Under the pieces are notes generated by a model that saw only the letters and a program-made list of their open reading frames with translations, was not told where the DNA came from and made no database searches. From an uncultured Clostridia bacterium (GTDB lineage Bacteria; Bacillota; Clostridia; TANB77; CAG-508), in contig CANRLO010000008.1 of the NCBI GenBank assembly GCA_947631495.1, positions 1-36,330 of the forward strand: DNA of 36,330 nucleotides, given 5' to 3'. This document shows positions 7,311 to 15,001 of the stretch, piece after piece. Within the stretch, counting starts at the first letter, position 1; each line of letters starts with the position of its first letter. A program made the position numbers and the translations under genes.

Positions 7311-8501
7311 ATGACCTATAACCCAATTAGTGTAACAGAATTAAATAATTACATAAAGGGAAAATTCCAAGAAGATGAATATTTAAATAATGTATTAGTA
7401 AAAGGAGAGATTTCAAACTTTAAGCATCATTATACAGGGCATATGTATTTCACGTTAAAAGATGAAAACTCTCTTATTAAATGCGTAATGTTTAAAACGT
7501 ACACACCACATTTAGAATTTGTTCCAAAAGATGGTATGAAGGTTATGGTACTAGGAACAGTATCTGTATTTGAAAGAGATGGCGTTTATCAAATTTATGC
7601 TAAAGCTATGAAACAGGAAGGCGTTGGAGATTTACATGCCGAATATGAAAAATTAAAGGCAAAATTAGAGGCAGAAGGCCTATTTGATAAAGCACATAAA
7701 AAACAAATTCCATTTATGCCAAAATGTATAGGAGTTTTAACTTCAAATACAGGAGCAGTTATTAGGGATATTATAAATGTTTCAACCAGAAGAAATCCAA
7801 ACGTACATATAAGGCTATTTCCAGTTCCAGTACAAGGGCAAGGAGCTGCAGAAAAAATAGCAAAAGCAATAGAAACTATGAATGAAGAAAACTTAGCAGA
7901 TGTGTTAATTTTAGCAAGAGGAGGAGGTTCATTAGAAGACTTATGGCCTTTTAATGAAGAAATTGTAGCAAGAGCAATTTATGCTTCTAAACTTCCTATT
8001 ATTTCGGCAGTAGGGCACGAAACAGATTTTACTATAGCAGATTTTACAGCAGATTTACGAGCACCTACACCATCTGCAGCAGCAGAACTTGCTGTTCCAA
8101 ACATTGAAGATTTAATTCTAAAAATAAAAGGGTACGAAAATAGATTTCAAAATTCACTTCGTAAAAAAGTAGAACTTATGAAATTACGTTATGAAAAATG
8201 TATGAAATCTTCAGCATTTACAAATCCAATGCAAAAAGTAAATGAAAATTACATGTTACTAGATAAACAAATTAAACGCATGGAAAATAGTATAAAACTT
8301 ACTTTAAAAGAAAAGAAAACATATATGGTAGAGTGGATTTCAAAATTGGACACATTAAGCCCACTAAAAACATTAACAAGAGGCTATTGTATTGCAACTA
8401 AAGAGGATAAAACAATTCATAGTAGTAAAGATGTAAAAGCAGGAGATAAAATTGATTTACGCTTTACAGATGGTAAAAAGCAAGCAGAAATTTTACCATA
8501 G
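7311..8501 (+). CDS. xseA: Exodeoxyribonuclease VII large subunit
   Basis: The catalytic subunit of exonuclease VII, which degrades single-stranded DNA in both directions. The N-terminal OB fold (SVTELNNYIKGKFQEDEYLN, LVKGEISNFKHHYTGHMYF) is followed by the nuclease core (IGVLTSNTGAVIRDIINV, ILARGGGSLEDLWPFNEE, SAVGHETDFTIADF, RAPTPSAAAEL) and a coiled-coil C-terminal part ending TRGYCIATKED. At 396 aa it is a normal length for Bacillota. Its start is 7 nt past the nusB stop, so the two are cotranscribed. The small subunit xseB is not directly next; one other gene intervenes. Confidence 0.97.
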   Translation: MTYNPISVTELNNYIKGKFQEDEYLNNVLVKGEISNFKHHYTGHMYFTLKDENSLIKCVMFKTYTPHLEFVPKDGMKVMVLGTVSVFERDGVYQIYAKAMKQEGVGDLHAEYEKLKAKLEAEGLFDKAHKKQIPFMPKCIGVLTSNTGAVIRDIINVSTRRNPNVHIRLFPVPVQGQGAAEKIAKAIETMNEENLADVLILARGGGSLEDLWPFNEEIVARAIYASKLPIISAVGHETDFTIADFTADLRAPTPSAAAELAVPNIEDLILKIKGYENRFQNSLRKKVELMKLRYEKCMKSSAFTNPMQKVNENYMLLDKQIKRMENSIKLTLKEKKTYMVEWISKLDTLSPLKTLTRGYCIATKEDKTIHSSKDVKAGDKIDLRFTDGKKQAEILP

Positions 8502-8565
8502 AAAATATGCAAGCAGAACAATTTTCAAATAAAAAATATTTAAAAAAATAAATAGAAAGGAAATC

Positions 8566-8594
8566 ATAATATGTAATTATATTTTACATATTAT
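8566..8594 (+). other. Hairpin over a start-stop ATG-TAA, ahead of the 8610 gene
   Basis: An 11-bp perfect inverted repeat (8566-8576 with 8584-8594), loop 7. Just before it is GAAAGG (near 8555-8560), well placed for an ATG-TAA pair at 8571-8576. The actual gene start at 8610 has only a weak TTGGGA site. Confidence 0.5.
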
Positions 8595-8609
8595 ATTGGG
8601 AATAAAAAA

Positions 8610-9068
8610 ATGAAAAAGTCAACTTTAGTACTTATAATAGTTATTTTAATTATTGTTGCTATTGCTATTTTTGCTTCTAATGGTAGTGAAAATGATGTGA
8701 GTAATGATATGAAAAGTAATGGAGTAAAAAATACACAAACAGAGCAAGAAAAAACTAAAAATGAAATAGAAAATCAACAAGACGAAAATATAGTAGAAAA
8801 TGTTATAGAAAATACAACACAAAATACAACAGAAAATGTAACATCTTCAGAAACGTTTGAAGAAAATCCAAAAACATCAGAAGAAAAAGCAATTGATATT
8901 GTAAAAAAAGATTGGGGAGAAAGTGATAATGTTCAGTTTTCTGTAGAAGGAATTGATGGAAATGGTAGTTACATAGTTACTGTAAGAAATAATCAAACTA
9001 CAGAAGCATTAGCATTCTATAATGTAAATGTTACCAATGGTACCTTCACAAAACGAGAAATGAATTAA
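8610..9068 (+). CDS. Membrane-anchored protein of unknown function, 152 aa
   Basis: An N-terminal membrane segment (residues 5-22, LVLIIVILIIVAIAIFA) is followed by an Asn/Gln/Glu/Thr-rich low-complexity linker (about 25-85) and a compact C-terminal domain of about 60 residues (EEKAIDIVKKDWGESDNVQF onward). That domain has the size and strand pattern of PepSY-like modules, but I cannot confirm this. No lipobox Cys is present. The linker repeats NTTQNTTENV. It lies between xseA and xseB, which are usually adjacent, and the ribosome site is weak, with a hairpin between SD-like GAAAGG and the start. Confidence 0.7.
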   Translation: MKKSTLVLIIVILIIVAIAIFASNGSENDVSNDMKSNGVKNTQTEQEKTKNEIENQQDENIVENVIENTTQNTTENVTSSETFEENPKTSEEKAIDIVKKDWGESDNVQFSVEGIDGNGSYIVTVRNNQTTEALAFYNVNVTNGTFTKREMN

Positions 9069-9121
9069 CAAATACATTTTCATTCTTTTGACACCAAAAT
9101 TCGTATTAGAAAGGAATAAAC

Positions 9122-9346
9122 ATGAAAGAAGTAAAATTTGAGGAGGCAATGAAACAATTAGAAACAATTGCCATGGAATTAGAAAAAGGGGATTTAAGCT
9201 TAGAAGGAGCAGTAGCAAAGTTTGAAGAAGGAATGGAACTTTCAAAACAATGCAGTGAAATTATTGAAAAAGCAGAAAAGAAAATTACAATTCTTTTGCA
9301 AAAAGAGGGTAAAATCGAAGAAGAAAATTTTGTAGCAGAAGAATAG
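9122..9346 (+). CDS. xseB: Exodeoxyribonuclease VII small subunit
   Basis: A 74-aa helical protein that assembles in several copies around XseA. Family features are KFEEAMKQLETIAMELEKGD, LSLEGAVAKFEEGMEL and CSEIIEKAEKKITIL. AAAGGA precedes ATG 9122. Length is typical. It is separated from xseA by the gene at 8610. Confidence 0.95.
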   Translation: MKEVKFEEAMKQLETIAMELEKGDLSLEGAVAKFEEGMELSKQCSEIIEKAEKKITILLQKEGKIEEENFVAEE

Positions 9347-9367
9347 ATAAAACAAAAGGGGATTATT

Positions 9368-9802
9368 ATGGAATTTTTAATGCAATATAAATATTTAATT
9401 GTACCAATTTTGGTATGGTTCTTTATTCAATTATTTAAAGTAATATGGGATTTAGTAGTAACACATAAATTTGATTTTAAACGCATTTTAGGAGCAGGGG
9501 GAATGCCAAGCTCTCATTCTGCTGTTGTTACTTCACTAGCTACCATGATAGGAAAAACGCAAGGTCTTACTTCTCCTATTTTTGCTCTTTCTGTTATATT
9601 TGCTTGTATAGTTATGTATGATGCAGCAGGAATAAGAAGGGCAGCAGGAAAACAAGCAAAGTTATTAAACAAACTAATCGAAACACCAGGATTAAGCAAT
9701 TTACAAGTGCAAGAAAAATTGGTAGAAGTATTAGGGCATACACCTGTGCAAGTATTTGTAGGAGCACTTATTGGTGTAGTAGTAGGAATAATTTTTGGGT
9801 AA
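9368..9802 (+). CDS. Divergent PAP2-family membrane protein (DUF212/YuiD-like)
   Basis: A 144-aa membrane protein with hydrophobic segments near residues 8-25, 52-90 and 122-143. The motif GAGGMPSSHSAVVTSLA matches the SxxxH-like part of PAP2 phosphatases, while other PAP2 catalytic residues are not evident; this is the character of the DUF212 family (B. subtilis YuiD). VMYDAAGIRRAAGKQA is also family-like. The start ATG 9368 follows GGGGATT. It lies between xseB and fhs. A lipid phosphatase role is possible but not shown. Confidence 0.88.
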   Translation: MEFLMQYKYLIVPILVWFFIQLFKVIWDLVVTHKFDFKRILGAGGMPSSHSAVVTSLATMIGKTQGLTSPIFALSVIFACIVMYDAAGIRRAAGKQAKLLNKLIETPGLSNLQVQEKLVEVLGHTPVQVFVGALIGVVVGIIFG

Positions 9803-9834
9803 TATTGTATATGTACCTTTAGAAAGAAATGGTG

Positions 9835-11502
9835 ATGAAAATGGAAGATATTGAAATAGCAAGAAAAGTAAAATTAGAAGAAATCACAAAAGTTGCAAAA
9901 GACTTAGGAATAAAAGAAGAAAATATAGAGCCTTACGGAAAATATAAAGCAAAAATTTCTCTAAAAGAAATGCAAGAATGTAAAAATAAAGAAAATGGAA
10001 AATTGATTTTAGTAACTGCCATTAACCCAACTCCATTAGGAGAAGGAAAGACCACCATTTCCATTGGACTTGCCGATGGTCTAAAAAGAATAGGAAAAAA
10101 GGTTATTTTAGCATTAAGAGAGCCATCTTTAGGTCCTGTATTTGGTATAAAGGGTGGTGCCACAGGAGGAGGCTATTCACAAGTAGCACCAATGGAAGAT
10201 ATTAACTTGCACTTTACAGGAGACTTGCATGCTATTACTTCTGCGAACAACCTATTATCTGCTATGATTGATAACCATATTTATAGTGGAAATGAACTAA
10301 ACATAGAAAAAGTAACATGGAAAAGATGTGTAGATTTAAATGATAGACAATTAAGAGTGGTAAATACTGGTCTATCGAATGAAAAAAATATTGTGCCAAG
10401 GGAAGATGGTTTTGATATTACTGTTGCTTCTGAGGTTATGGCAATTTTTTGCCTTGCTACTAGTTTAGAAGATTTAAAAAGAAGACTTGGCAATATTATC
10501 ATTGGCTACAACAAAGAAGGAAAGCCTGTTACAGCACATGATTTAAAAGCAGAAGGTGCTATGTGTGTTTTATTAAAAGATGCTTTCTGCCCTAATTTAG
10601 TACAAACTTTAGAACATACACCAGCCATCATTCACGGAGGACCATTTGCCAATATTGCACATGGTTGCAATAGTATTATGGCTACCAAACTTGCTTTAAA
10701 ATTAGCAGACTATACTGTAACTGAAGCAGGATTTGGAGCAGACTTAGGAGCAGAAAAATACCTAGATATTAAAACAAGAAAATTAGAAAAAGTGCCAGAT
10801 GCTGTAGTTATTGTAGCTACCATTAAAGCATTAAAATATCATGGTGGTATGCCAAAAGAAGAACTAGCAAACGAAGATATCGAAGCATTAAGAAAAGGAA
10901 GTAAAAACTTATTAAAGCATATTGAAAACATCAAAGAAAAATTTGGATTAAACGTTATTGTAGCTATCAATAAATTTAACCAAGATACAGAAAAAGAAAT
11001 TAGTACTCTGCAAGAAATATTACAAGAAAAACAAGTTACTTTAAGTTTAGTAGAAGCATGGGGAAAAGGTTCAAGTGGAGCAATAGATATTGCAGAAAAA
11101 GTAATAGCATTGTGTGAAGAAAAAGAGCATTTTGAACCGATTTATACATTAGAAGATAGCATTAAAACAAAAATTGAAAAAGTAGCAAAAAATATTTATG
11201 GAGCAGAGGGAGTAGAATACACCAAAGAGGCAGAAGAACAAATAGAACAAATAATACAACTAGGATACAATAACCTACCAGTTTGCATTGCCAAAACACA
11301 ATATTCTTTTTCAGATGATAGTAAAAATTTAGAATGTAAAGAACCTTTCAACATTCATGTAAAAGAAGTAAAATTAAAAGCAGGAGCAGAGTTTATTATA
11401 GTGTTAACAGGAAAAATTATGACGATGCCAGGACTTCCTAAAAAACCTGCCGCAGAGCAAATAGATATAGATGAAAATGGAAATATTGTAGGAATATTTT
11501 AA
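9835..11502 (+). CDS. fhs: Formate-tetrahydrofolate ligase
   Basis: Makes 10-formyl-THF from formate, THF and ATP, feeding fMet-tRNA and purine synthesis. The P-loop is TPLGEGKTTISIGL; REPSLGPVFGIKGGATGGGY and DLHAITSANNLLSAMIDNH follow, with C-terminal ILTGKIMTMPGLPKKPAAEQ. Length is about 555 aa, as in the family. Three in-frame ATGs crowd the start (9829, 9835, 9841); AGAAAG at 9821-9826 is 8 nt from 9835, and GGTG favours 9841, so the exact start is open. Presence alone does not imply acetogenesis. A strong terminator follows. Confidence 0.97.
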   Translation: MKMEDIEIARKVKLEEITKVAKDLGIKEENIEPYGKYKAKISLKEMQECKNKENGKLILVTAINPTPLGEGKTTISIGLADGLKRIGKKVILALREPSLGPVFGIKGGATGGGYSQVAPMEDINLHFTGDLHAITSANNLLSAMIDNHIYSGNELNIEKVTWKRCVDLNDRQLRVVNTGLSNEKNIVPREDGFDITVASEVMAIFCLATSLEDLKRRLGNIIIGYNKEGKPVTAHDLKAEGAMCVLLKDAFCPNLVQTLEHTPAIIHGGPFANIAHGCNSIMATKLALKLADYTVTEAGFGADLGAEKYLDIKTRKLEKVPDAVVIVATIKALKYHGGMPKEELANEDIEALRKGSKNLLKHIENIKEKFGLNVIVAINKFNQDTEKEISTLQEILQEKQVTLSLVEAWGKGSSGAIDIAEKVIALCEEKEHFEPIYTLEDSIKTKIEKVAKNIYGAEGVEYTKEAEEQIEQIIQLGYNNLPVCIAKTQYSFSDDSKNLECKEPFNIHVKEVKLKAGAEFIIVLTGKIMTMPGLPKKPAAEQIDIDENGNIVGIF

Positions 11503-11507
11503 GAAAA

Positions 11508-11546
11508 AAGAAAGATTTGGTATAAGTCCAAATCTTTCTTCTTTAT
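11508..11546. terminator. Terminator shared by fhs and the convergent gene
   Basis: A perfect 13-bp stem (11508-11520 with 11528-11540), loop 7, and pyrimidine-rich flank. The convergent minus-strand gene ends at 11543, so the structure can act in both directions. Confidence 0.85.
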
Positions 11547-11932
11547 CTACCATCATCACTTCTTTGAAATCTATCAAAATCAAGTGCACTCATATCTTTT
11601 GACTTTTGTCCTGTCCATTTTGAAGCTTCAAGAGCTTCCATTCTAGGATTTACATTTTTGCTTTGTTTATCAAGCTCTACAAGTCTGTTCTCTAAACTAG
11701 AATTAAGTTTCTGTAATTCAGCTAAACTTTTTCTTTTTAATTCATAACTAGAAGTATGTGATAAATTCCAAATACTACTGTCAAAACTATTTAATTTTTT
11801 AATTTCATCTACTAAATTTACTATTTTTTCAGCTAATCTTGATTTTTCATATTCTTCATTTACTTGAGGTTGTAATGTTTCAGTATTTTTTGAACCTGAA
11901 AAAAATCCACGAATATTATCCATTAATCCCAT
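11543..11932 (-). CDS. Hypothetical helical protein, 129 aa
   Basis: I do not recognise this family. It starts MGLMDNIRGFFSGSKNTE, possibly an amphipathic membrane-touching helix, followed by long charged helices with heptad character (residues ~28-95, LAEKIVNLVDEIKKLNS and LAELQKLNSSLENRLVEL). It ends in a polar tail. There is no signal peptide. AAGGAGG lies 6 nt before the ATG on the minus strand, and a near-consensus promoter is upstream, so it is an independent unit divergent from the response regulator. No function can be assigned. Confidence 0.75.
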   Translation of the reverse strand: MGLMDNIRGFFSGSKNTETLQPQVNEEYEKSRLAEKIVNLVDEIKKLNSFDSSIWNLSHTSSYELKRKSLAELQKLNSSLENRLVELDKQSKNVNPRMEALEASKWTGQKSKDMSALDFDRFQRSDDGR

Positions 11933-11973
11933 AACAATACCTCCTTTTGTTAGGTAATTTCTAATATAATATA

Positions 11974-12002
11974 ATTATACTATAAAAGGTAGAAAAAGTC
12001 AA
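11974..12002 (-). promoter_or_regulatory. Promoter of the minus-strand 129-aa gene
   Basis: On the minus strand, TTGACT (11997-12002) and TATAAT (11974-11979) are separated by 17 bp. Confidence 0.8.
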
Positions 12003-12086
12003 AAATTTCATAAATAACCTACTGTACATTATTTTACTTATATAGTGCAACGAATAAGAAAAAATTTAAATCTTTCTAAAATATTC

Positions 12087-12103
12087 CTTACAGAAAACTT
12101 ACA
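12087..12103 (+). promoter_or_regulatory. Two CTTACA direct repeats, putative response-regulator operator
   Basis: CTTACA at 12087-12092 and 12098-12103 are spaced exactly 11 bp start to start, as expected for tandem binding of an OmpR/PhoB-type regulator on one helix face. They lie just upstream of the -35 of the regulator gene. The same repeat occurs three times before the FemAB gene (14913-14940). Binding by this regulator is inference. Confidence 0.6.
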
Positions 12104-12112
12104 TTTTCGCCA

Positions 12113-12141
12113 TTGTCATAAAGTAATACACATGATAAAAT
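12113..12141 (+). promoter_or_regulatory. Promoter of the two-component operon
   Basis: TTGTCA at 12113-12118 and TAAAAT at 12136-12141 with a 17-bp spacer, 18 bp before the regulator start codon. The CTTACA repeats end 9 bp upstream of the -35, a usual activator position. Confidence 0.65.
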
Positions 12142-12159
12142 AAACAAGAGGGGAGTTAT

Positions 12160-12810
12160 ATGGTTAAAATATTAATAGTAGAAGATGAAAAAAATATCTC
12201 CAAGTTAATACAAGATACTTTAAGTTTAGCAAAATATGAATTTGATTGTAGCTTTGATGGAGAAGATGCTCTGAAAAAAATAAAGAATAATATATATGAT
12301 TTAATCTTATTAGATATAATGTTACCAAAAATGGACGGTTTTGAATTAATAGAACAATTGGAAAATAATAATGTTCCTATTATTTTTTTATCTGCAAAAA
12401 CAGATGTCAATACTATAGTAAGAGGCTTAAAAGGCGGTGCACAAGATTATATTACTAAACCATTTGAACCATTAGAATTGTTAGCCAGAATTGAATTAAG
12501 ATTGCAAAATAAAAAGCAAAAAGAAGAACATTTTAAAAATATTAAAATAAATGTAGAAACAAGAAGCGTTTATAAAGACAAAGAAGTTATTTCTTTGGCA
12601 CCAAAAGAATATGAACTTTTAAATTTATTAGTAAAAAATAAAAATAAAGTATTAACAAGAGATGAAATTCTAAATAAAGTATGGGATATCAACATAGATA
12701 TTGAAACAAGAACAGTTGATTATCATATACAACAATTAAGAAGAAAACTAGATTTAAAAGAAAATATTATAACCATTAATAAAATAGGTTATATGTTAAA
12801 AGAGGAGTAA
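12160..12810 (+). CDS. OmpR/PhoB-family response regulator
   Basis: A 216-aa two-component DNA-binding regulator. The receiver domain has acidic residues E8/D9, phospho-acceptor D52 (LILLDIMLPKMDG), S78 and K100 (DYITKPFEP), so it is intact. The winged-helix effector covers about residues 125-215 (LAPKEYELLNLLVKN, RTVDYHIQQLRRKL, INKIGYML). GAGGGG precedes ATG 12160. The kinase gene begins 3 nt after its stop. Upstream CTTACA repeats suggest autoregulation. The subfamily, and thus the stimulus, cannot be fixed from sequence. Confidence 0.96.
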   Translation: MVKILIVEDEKNISKLIQDTLSLAKYEFDCSFDGEDALKKIKNNIYDLILLDIMLPKMDGFELIEQLENNNVPIIFLSAKTDVNTIVRGLKGGAQDYITKPFEPLELLARIELRLQNKKQKEEHFKNIKINVETRSVYKDKEVISLAPKEYELLNLLVKNKNKVLTRDEILNKVWDINIDIETRTVDYHIQQLRRKLDLKENIITINKIGYMLKEE

Positions 12811-12813
12811 AAA

Positions 12814-14214
12814 ATGCGATTTGGACAAAAAATTTTTTTAATAGCCTTTATTCTTATTATAATATCAATTAACTTAATTGGTATTATAATGATAAATTAT
12901 ACTTATCAAATGGATATGGAAAAAGAAATTGAAAAAGATATGATTCAAATTAATAGCATTATGGCAGAAGTGGAAAATGGAATTGCTAATTGGTCTAATA
13001 TTGCTAATATATATTTAAAAAATGATGTGTATATAGAACTATATAAAGGTGGAAAGAAAGTATATACGAATTTTAAAGAAGAATACCCACAAATAGAAGA
13101 AAAATTATTAACACAAGCAGATAAGAAAACATCAGAAGAAATCTATTATTCTAATACAGATGTATTAGAGGAACCATATATCGATGTCTATATTGAAGAA
13201 AATAAACTATTTATGAAAATGAGAAAAGATGCACAAGTAATAGTCACATTATTTAATATTTCTGAAATAAATGATAGAAAACAAGAACAAGTAAATTACT
13301 TTGTAAAACTTAGTTTAACTACTTCCTTTAATATCGCTCTTTTCTTATCTTTTAGTGTTAGTTTTGCAACTAGAAAAATTAAAAAATTAAATAAAGTAGT
13401 AGAAGAAGTAGAAAAAGGAAATTATTCAGCTAAAATAGAAAAATGCGGAAATGATGAAATAGGTAATGTAGCAGAAAGCTTTAATAAAATGACAACTGCT
13501 ATACAAAACCACATTTCACAAATTCAAGAAGTTTCTGAAAATAGAAAAAGATTTATTGGAAATTTAACGCATGAAATAAGAACACCACTAACATCTATTG
13601 TAGGGTATTCTAGTTTAATAAAAAATAAGAAAGCAACAGATGAAAAAGTCATTTTAGAATATTGCAATAGAATCTATGAAGAAGGAAAATATATAGAAAA
13701 AATTTCACAAAAACTAATGGACTTATTACTTTTAGAAAATGGTCATTTAGAAATAGAAAAAATAGATTTATCGAAAGAATTAAATAATATCATAGAGGAA
13801 TTGCAAGAGGTATTTCCAAATGTAGTATATGAAAAAGAAATTACCCCTAATGTATTTCTTGATACAGATAAAATATTATTAAAATCTCTTATTGTAAATT
13901 TAGTAAAAAATGCAATAAGAGCTTATGAAAAAGAGCCAGTTGTTAGAATAGAATTATCTCCAAATAAAGAGATAAAAATTATCGATTATGGAAAAGGAAT
14001 TCCTGCAAGTGAATTAGAAAAAATCAAAGAACCATTTTACACATTAAGCAAAGATAGAAATAGAAAGACTTCTGGAATGGGATTAGGGCTTCCTCTATGT
14101 ATTAAGATAATAGAAATGCAACAAGGAACATTAGAAATACAAAGTAAAGAAAATGTAGGAACAGAAATTACAATAAAATGGAGTGATAAAAATGAAAGGA
14201 AAGGGAACACTTAA
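12814..14214 (+). CDS. Membrane sensor histidine kinase
   Basis: A 466-aa partner of the preceding regulator. TM1 is about residues 7-28, an extracytoplasmic sensor domain of about 130 residues follows, and TM2 is near 165-188. Then come HAMP (VEKGNYSAKIEKCGNDEIGN), the H-box NLTHEIRTPLTSIVGYSSL with phospho-accepting His at about 253, the N-box (NLVKNAIRAYEK, ~362), the G1 box IIDYGKGIP (~390) and the G2 box GMGLGLPLCIKIIEMQQG. All catalytic boxes look intact. GAGGAG at the regulator's end is its ribosome site. The 3' end overlaps the next gene by 23 nt. Confidence 0.96.
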   Translation: MRFGQKIFLIAFILIIISINLIGIIMINYTYQMDMEKEIEKDMIQINSIMAEVENGIANWSNIANIYLKNDVYIELYKGGKKVYTNFKEEYPQIEEKLLTQADKKTSEEIYYSNTDVLEEPYIDVYIEENKLFMKMRKDAQVIVTLFNISEINDRKQEQVNYFVKLSLTTSFNIALFLSFSVSFATRKIKKLNKVVEEVEKGNYSAKIEKCGNDEIGNVAESFNKMTTAIQNHISQIQEVSENRKRFIGNLTHEIRTPLTSIVGYSSLIKNKKATDEKVILEYCNRIYEEGKYIEKISQKLMDLLLLENGHLEIEKIDLSKELNNIIEELQEVFPNVVYEKEITPNVFLDTDKILLKSLIVNLVKNAIRAYEKEPVVRIELSPNKEIKIIDYGKGIPASELEKIKEPFYTLSKDRNRKTSGMGLGLPLCIKIIEMQQGTLEIQSKENVGTEITIKWSDKNERKGNT

Positions 14215-14911
14215 ATTTATTTTAAGTTTGGTTATAATTTTAATATTATATTTTGGTGTTATTTTTCACATCGATTATTTTACTTTATCTTATAATGGAA
14301 AATTAGAAAGTTACATCAATCCATATTATCAGTCAAATCAGCAGACTAATATATTAGATGCCATAGAATTATGTAGTAATAATGAAGAACTTACAGAAAA
14401 AAATATAGAAGTAATTAAAAATAGTAAAGTGATTCGAAATATATTATATCAAGCAGCACACATAGAAGAAAATCAGTTAGATGAGTATATACAGTATTTA
14501 AAGAAAAAAGATAAAATACGAGTGGTACAACTTAATTATCGAATTCTTTATATTAACGATACAAGCTACCAATTAGCCTTCTCTTTAGATACGAATAATA
14601 TTCTATATAGAAAAGTGATGACAAATTCGCAAAGTGTTGAATTGTGGAAAGTAGAAGAAATAACAGCGCAAAATAAAAATGAAATATATGAAAAGGTAAA
14701 AAAACAATTGGAAATTAGAAAAATAACAGAAAAATTTGCTTTCGAACCACAAATTTTTTATCTTAAATCTTATGATGAAAAAATAGGAAATTTAGGGATG
14801 GTTTATGTTATAGAAGATACCAAAAATCATATAAGAGTAGAATATGAAATGGTAAGTGATGAAATCTTAAATCTTCGAATTGGATTTGAAAATTTTATAG
14901 TAAAAGTTTAA
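14192..14911 (+). CDS. Membrane-anchored protein of unknown function in the two-component operon
   Basis: I do not recognise this 239-aa family. One N-terminal membrane segment (about residues 8-25, FILSLVIILILYFGVIF) is followed by a mainly extracytoplasmic polar domain rich in Asn, Glu, Lys and Tyr. Start ATG 14192 has GGAG at 14180-14183 8 nt upstream; GTG 14183 is less likely. It overlaps the kinase by 23 nt, so translation is probably coupled. The position resembles accessory proteins that tune the kinase in other systems (for example YycH/YycI with WalK), but no sequence similarity is claimed. The first CTTACA repeat starts 2 nt after its stop. Confidence 0.75.
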   Translation: MKGKGTLKFILSLVIILILYFGVIFHIDYFTLSYNGKLESYINPYYQSNQQTNILDAIELCSNNEELTEKNIEVIKNSKVIRNILYQAAHIEENQLDEYIQYLKKKDKIRVVQLNYRILYINDTSYQLAFSLDTNNILYRKVMTNSQSVELWKVEEITAQNKNEIYEKVKKQLEIRKITEKFAFEPQIFYLKSYDEKIGNLGMVYVIEDTKNHIRVEYEMVSDEILNLRIGFENFIVKV

Positions 14912-14912
14912 A

Positions 14913-14940
14913 CTTACAAAAAACTTACAAAAGGCTTACA
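14913..14940 (+). promoter_or_regulatory. Three CTTACA direct repeats before the FemAB gene
   Basis: CTTACA at 14913, 14924 and 14935, each 11 bp from the next, in the 90-bp gap before the FemAB gene. This is the pattern of a PhoB/OmpR-type binding array and matches the array before the regulator gene (12087-12103). No convincing -35 hexamer follows, as expected for an activator-dependent promoter. Confidence 0.65.
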
Positions 14941-14971
14941 AAAACTAGGTTAAATAAAGAAAAAGAAATAG

Positions 14972-14995
14972 TATCCTCTAAATATAAGGAGGATA
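14972..14995 (+). other. Hairpin covering the ribosome site of the FemAB gene
   Basis: TATCCTC at 14972-14978 pairs perfectly with GAGGATA at 14989-14995, taking in most of the AGGAGG site; a run of six T and the start codon follow. It may limit translation or act as a weak terminator. Confidence 0.4.
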
Positions 14996-15001
14996 TTTTT
15001 T

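Noticed and set aside
9088-9093. TTGACA before xseB as a promoter
   Set aside because: No -10 lies at 16-18 bp; the position expected is the ribosome site of xseB.
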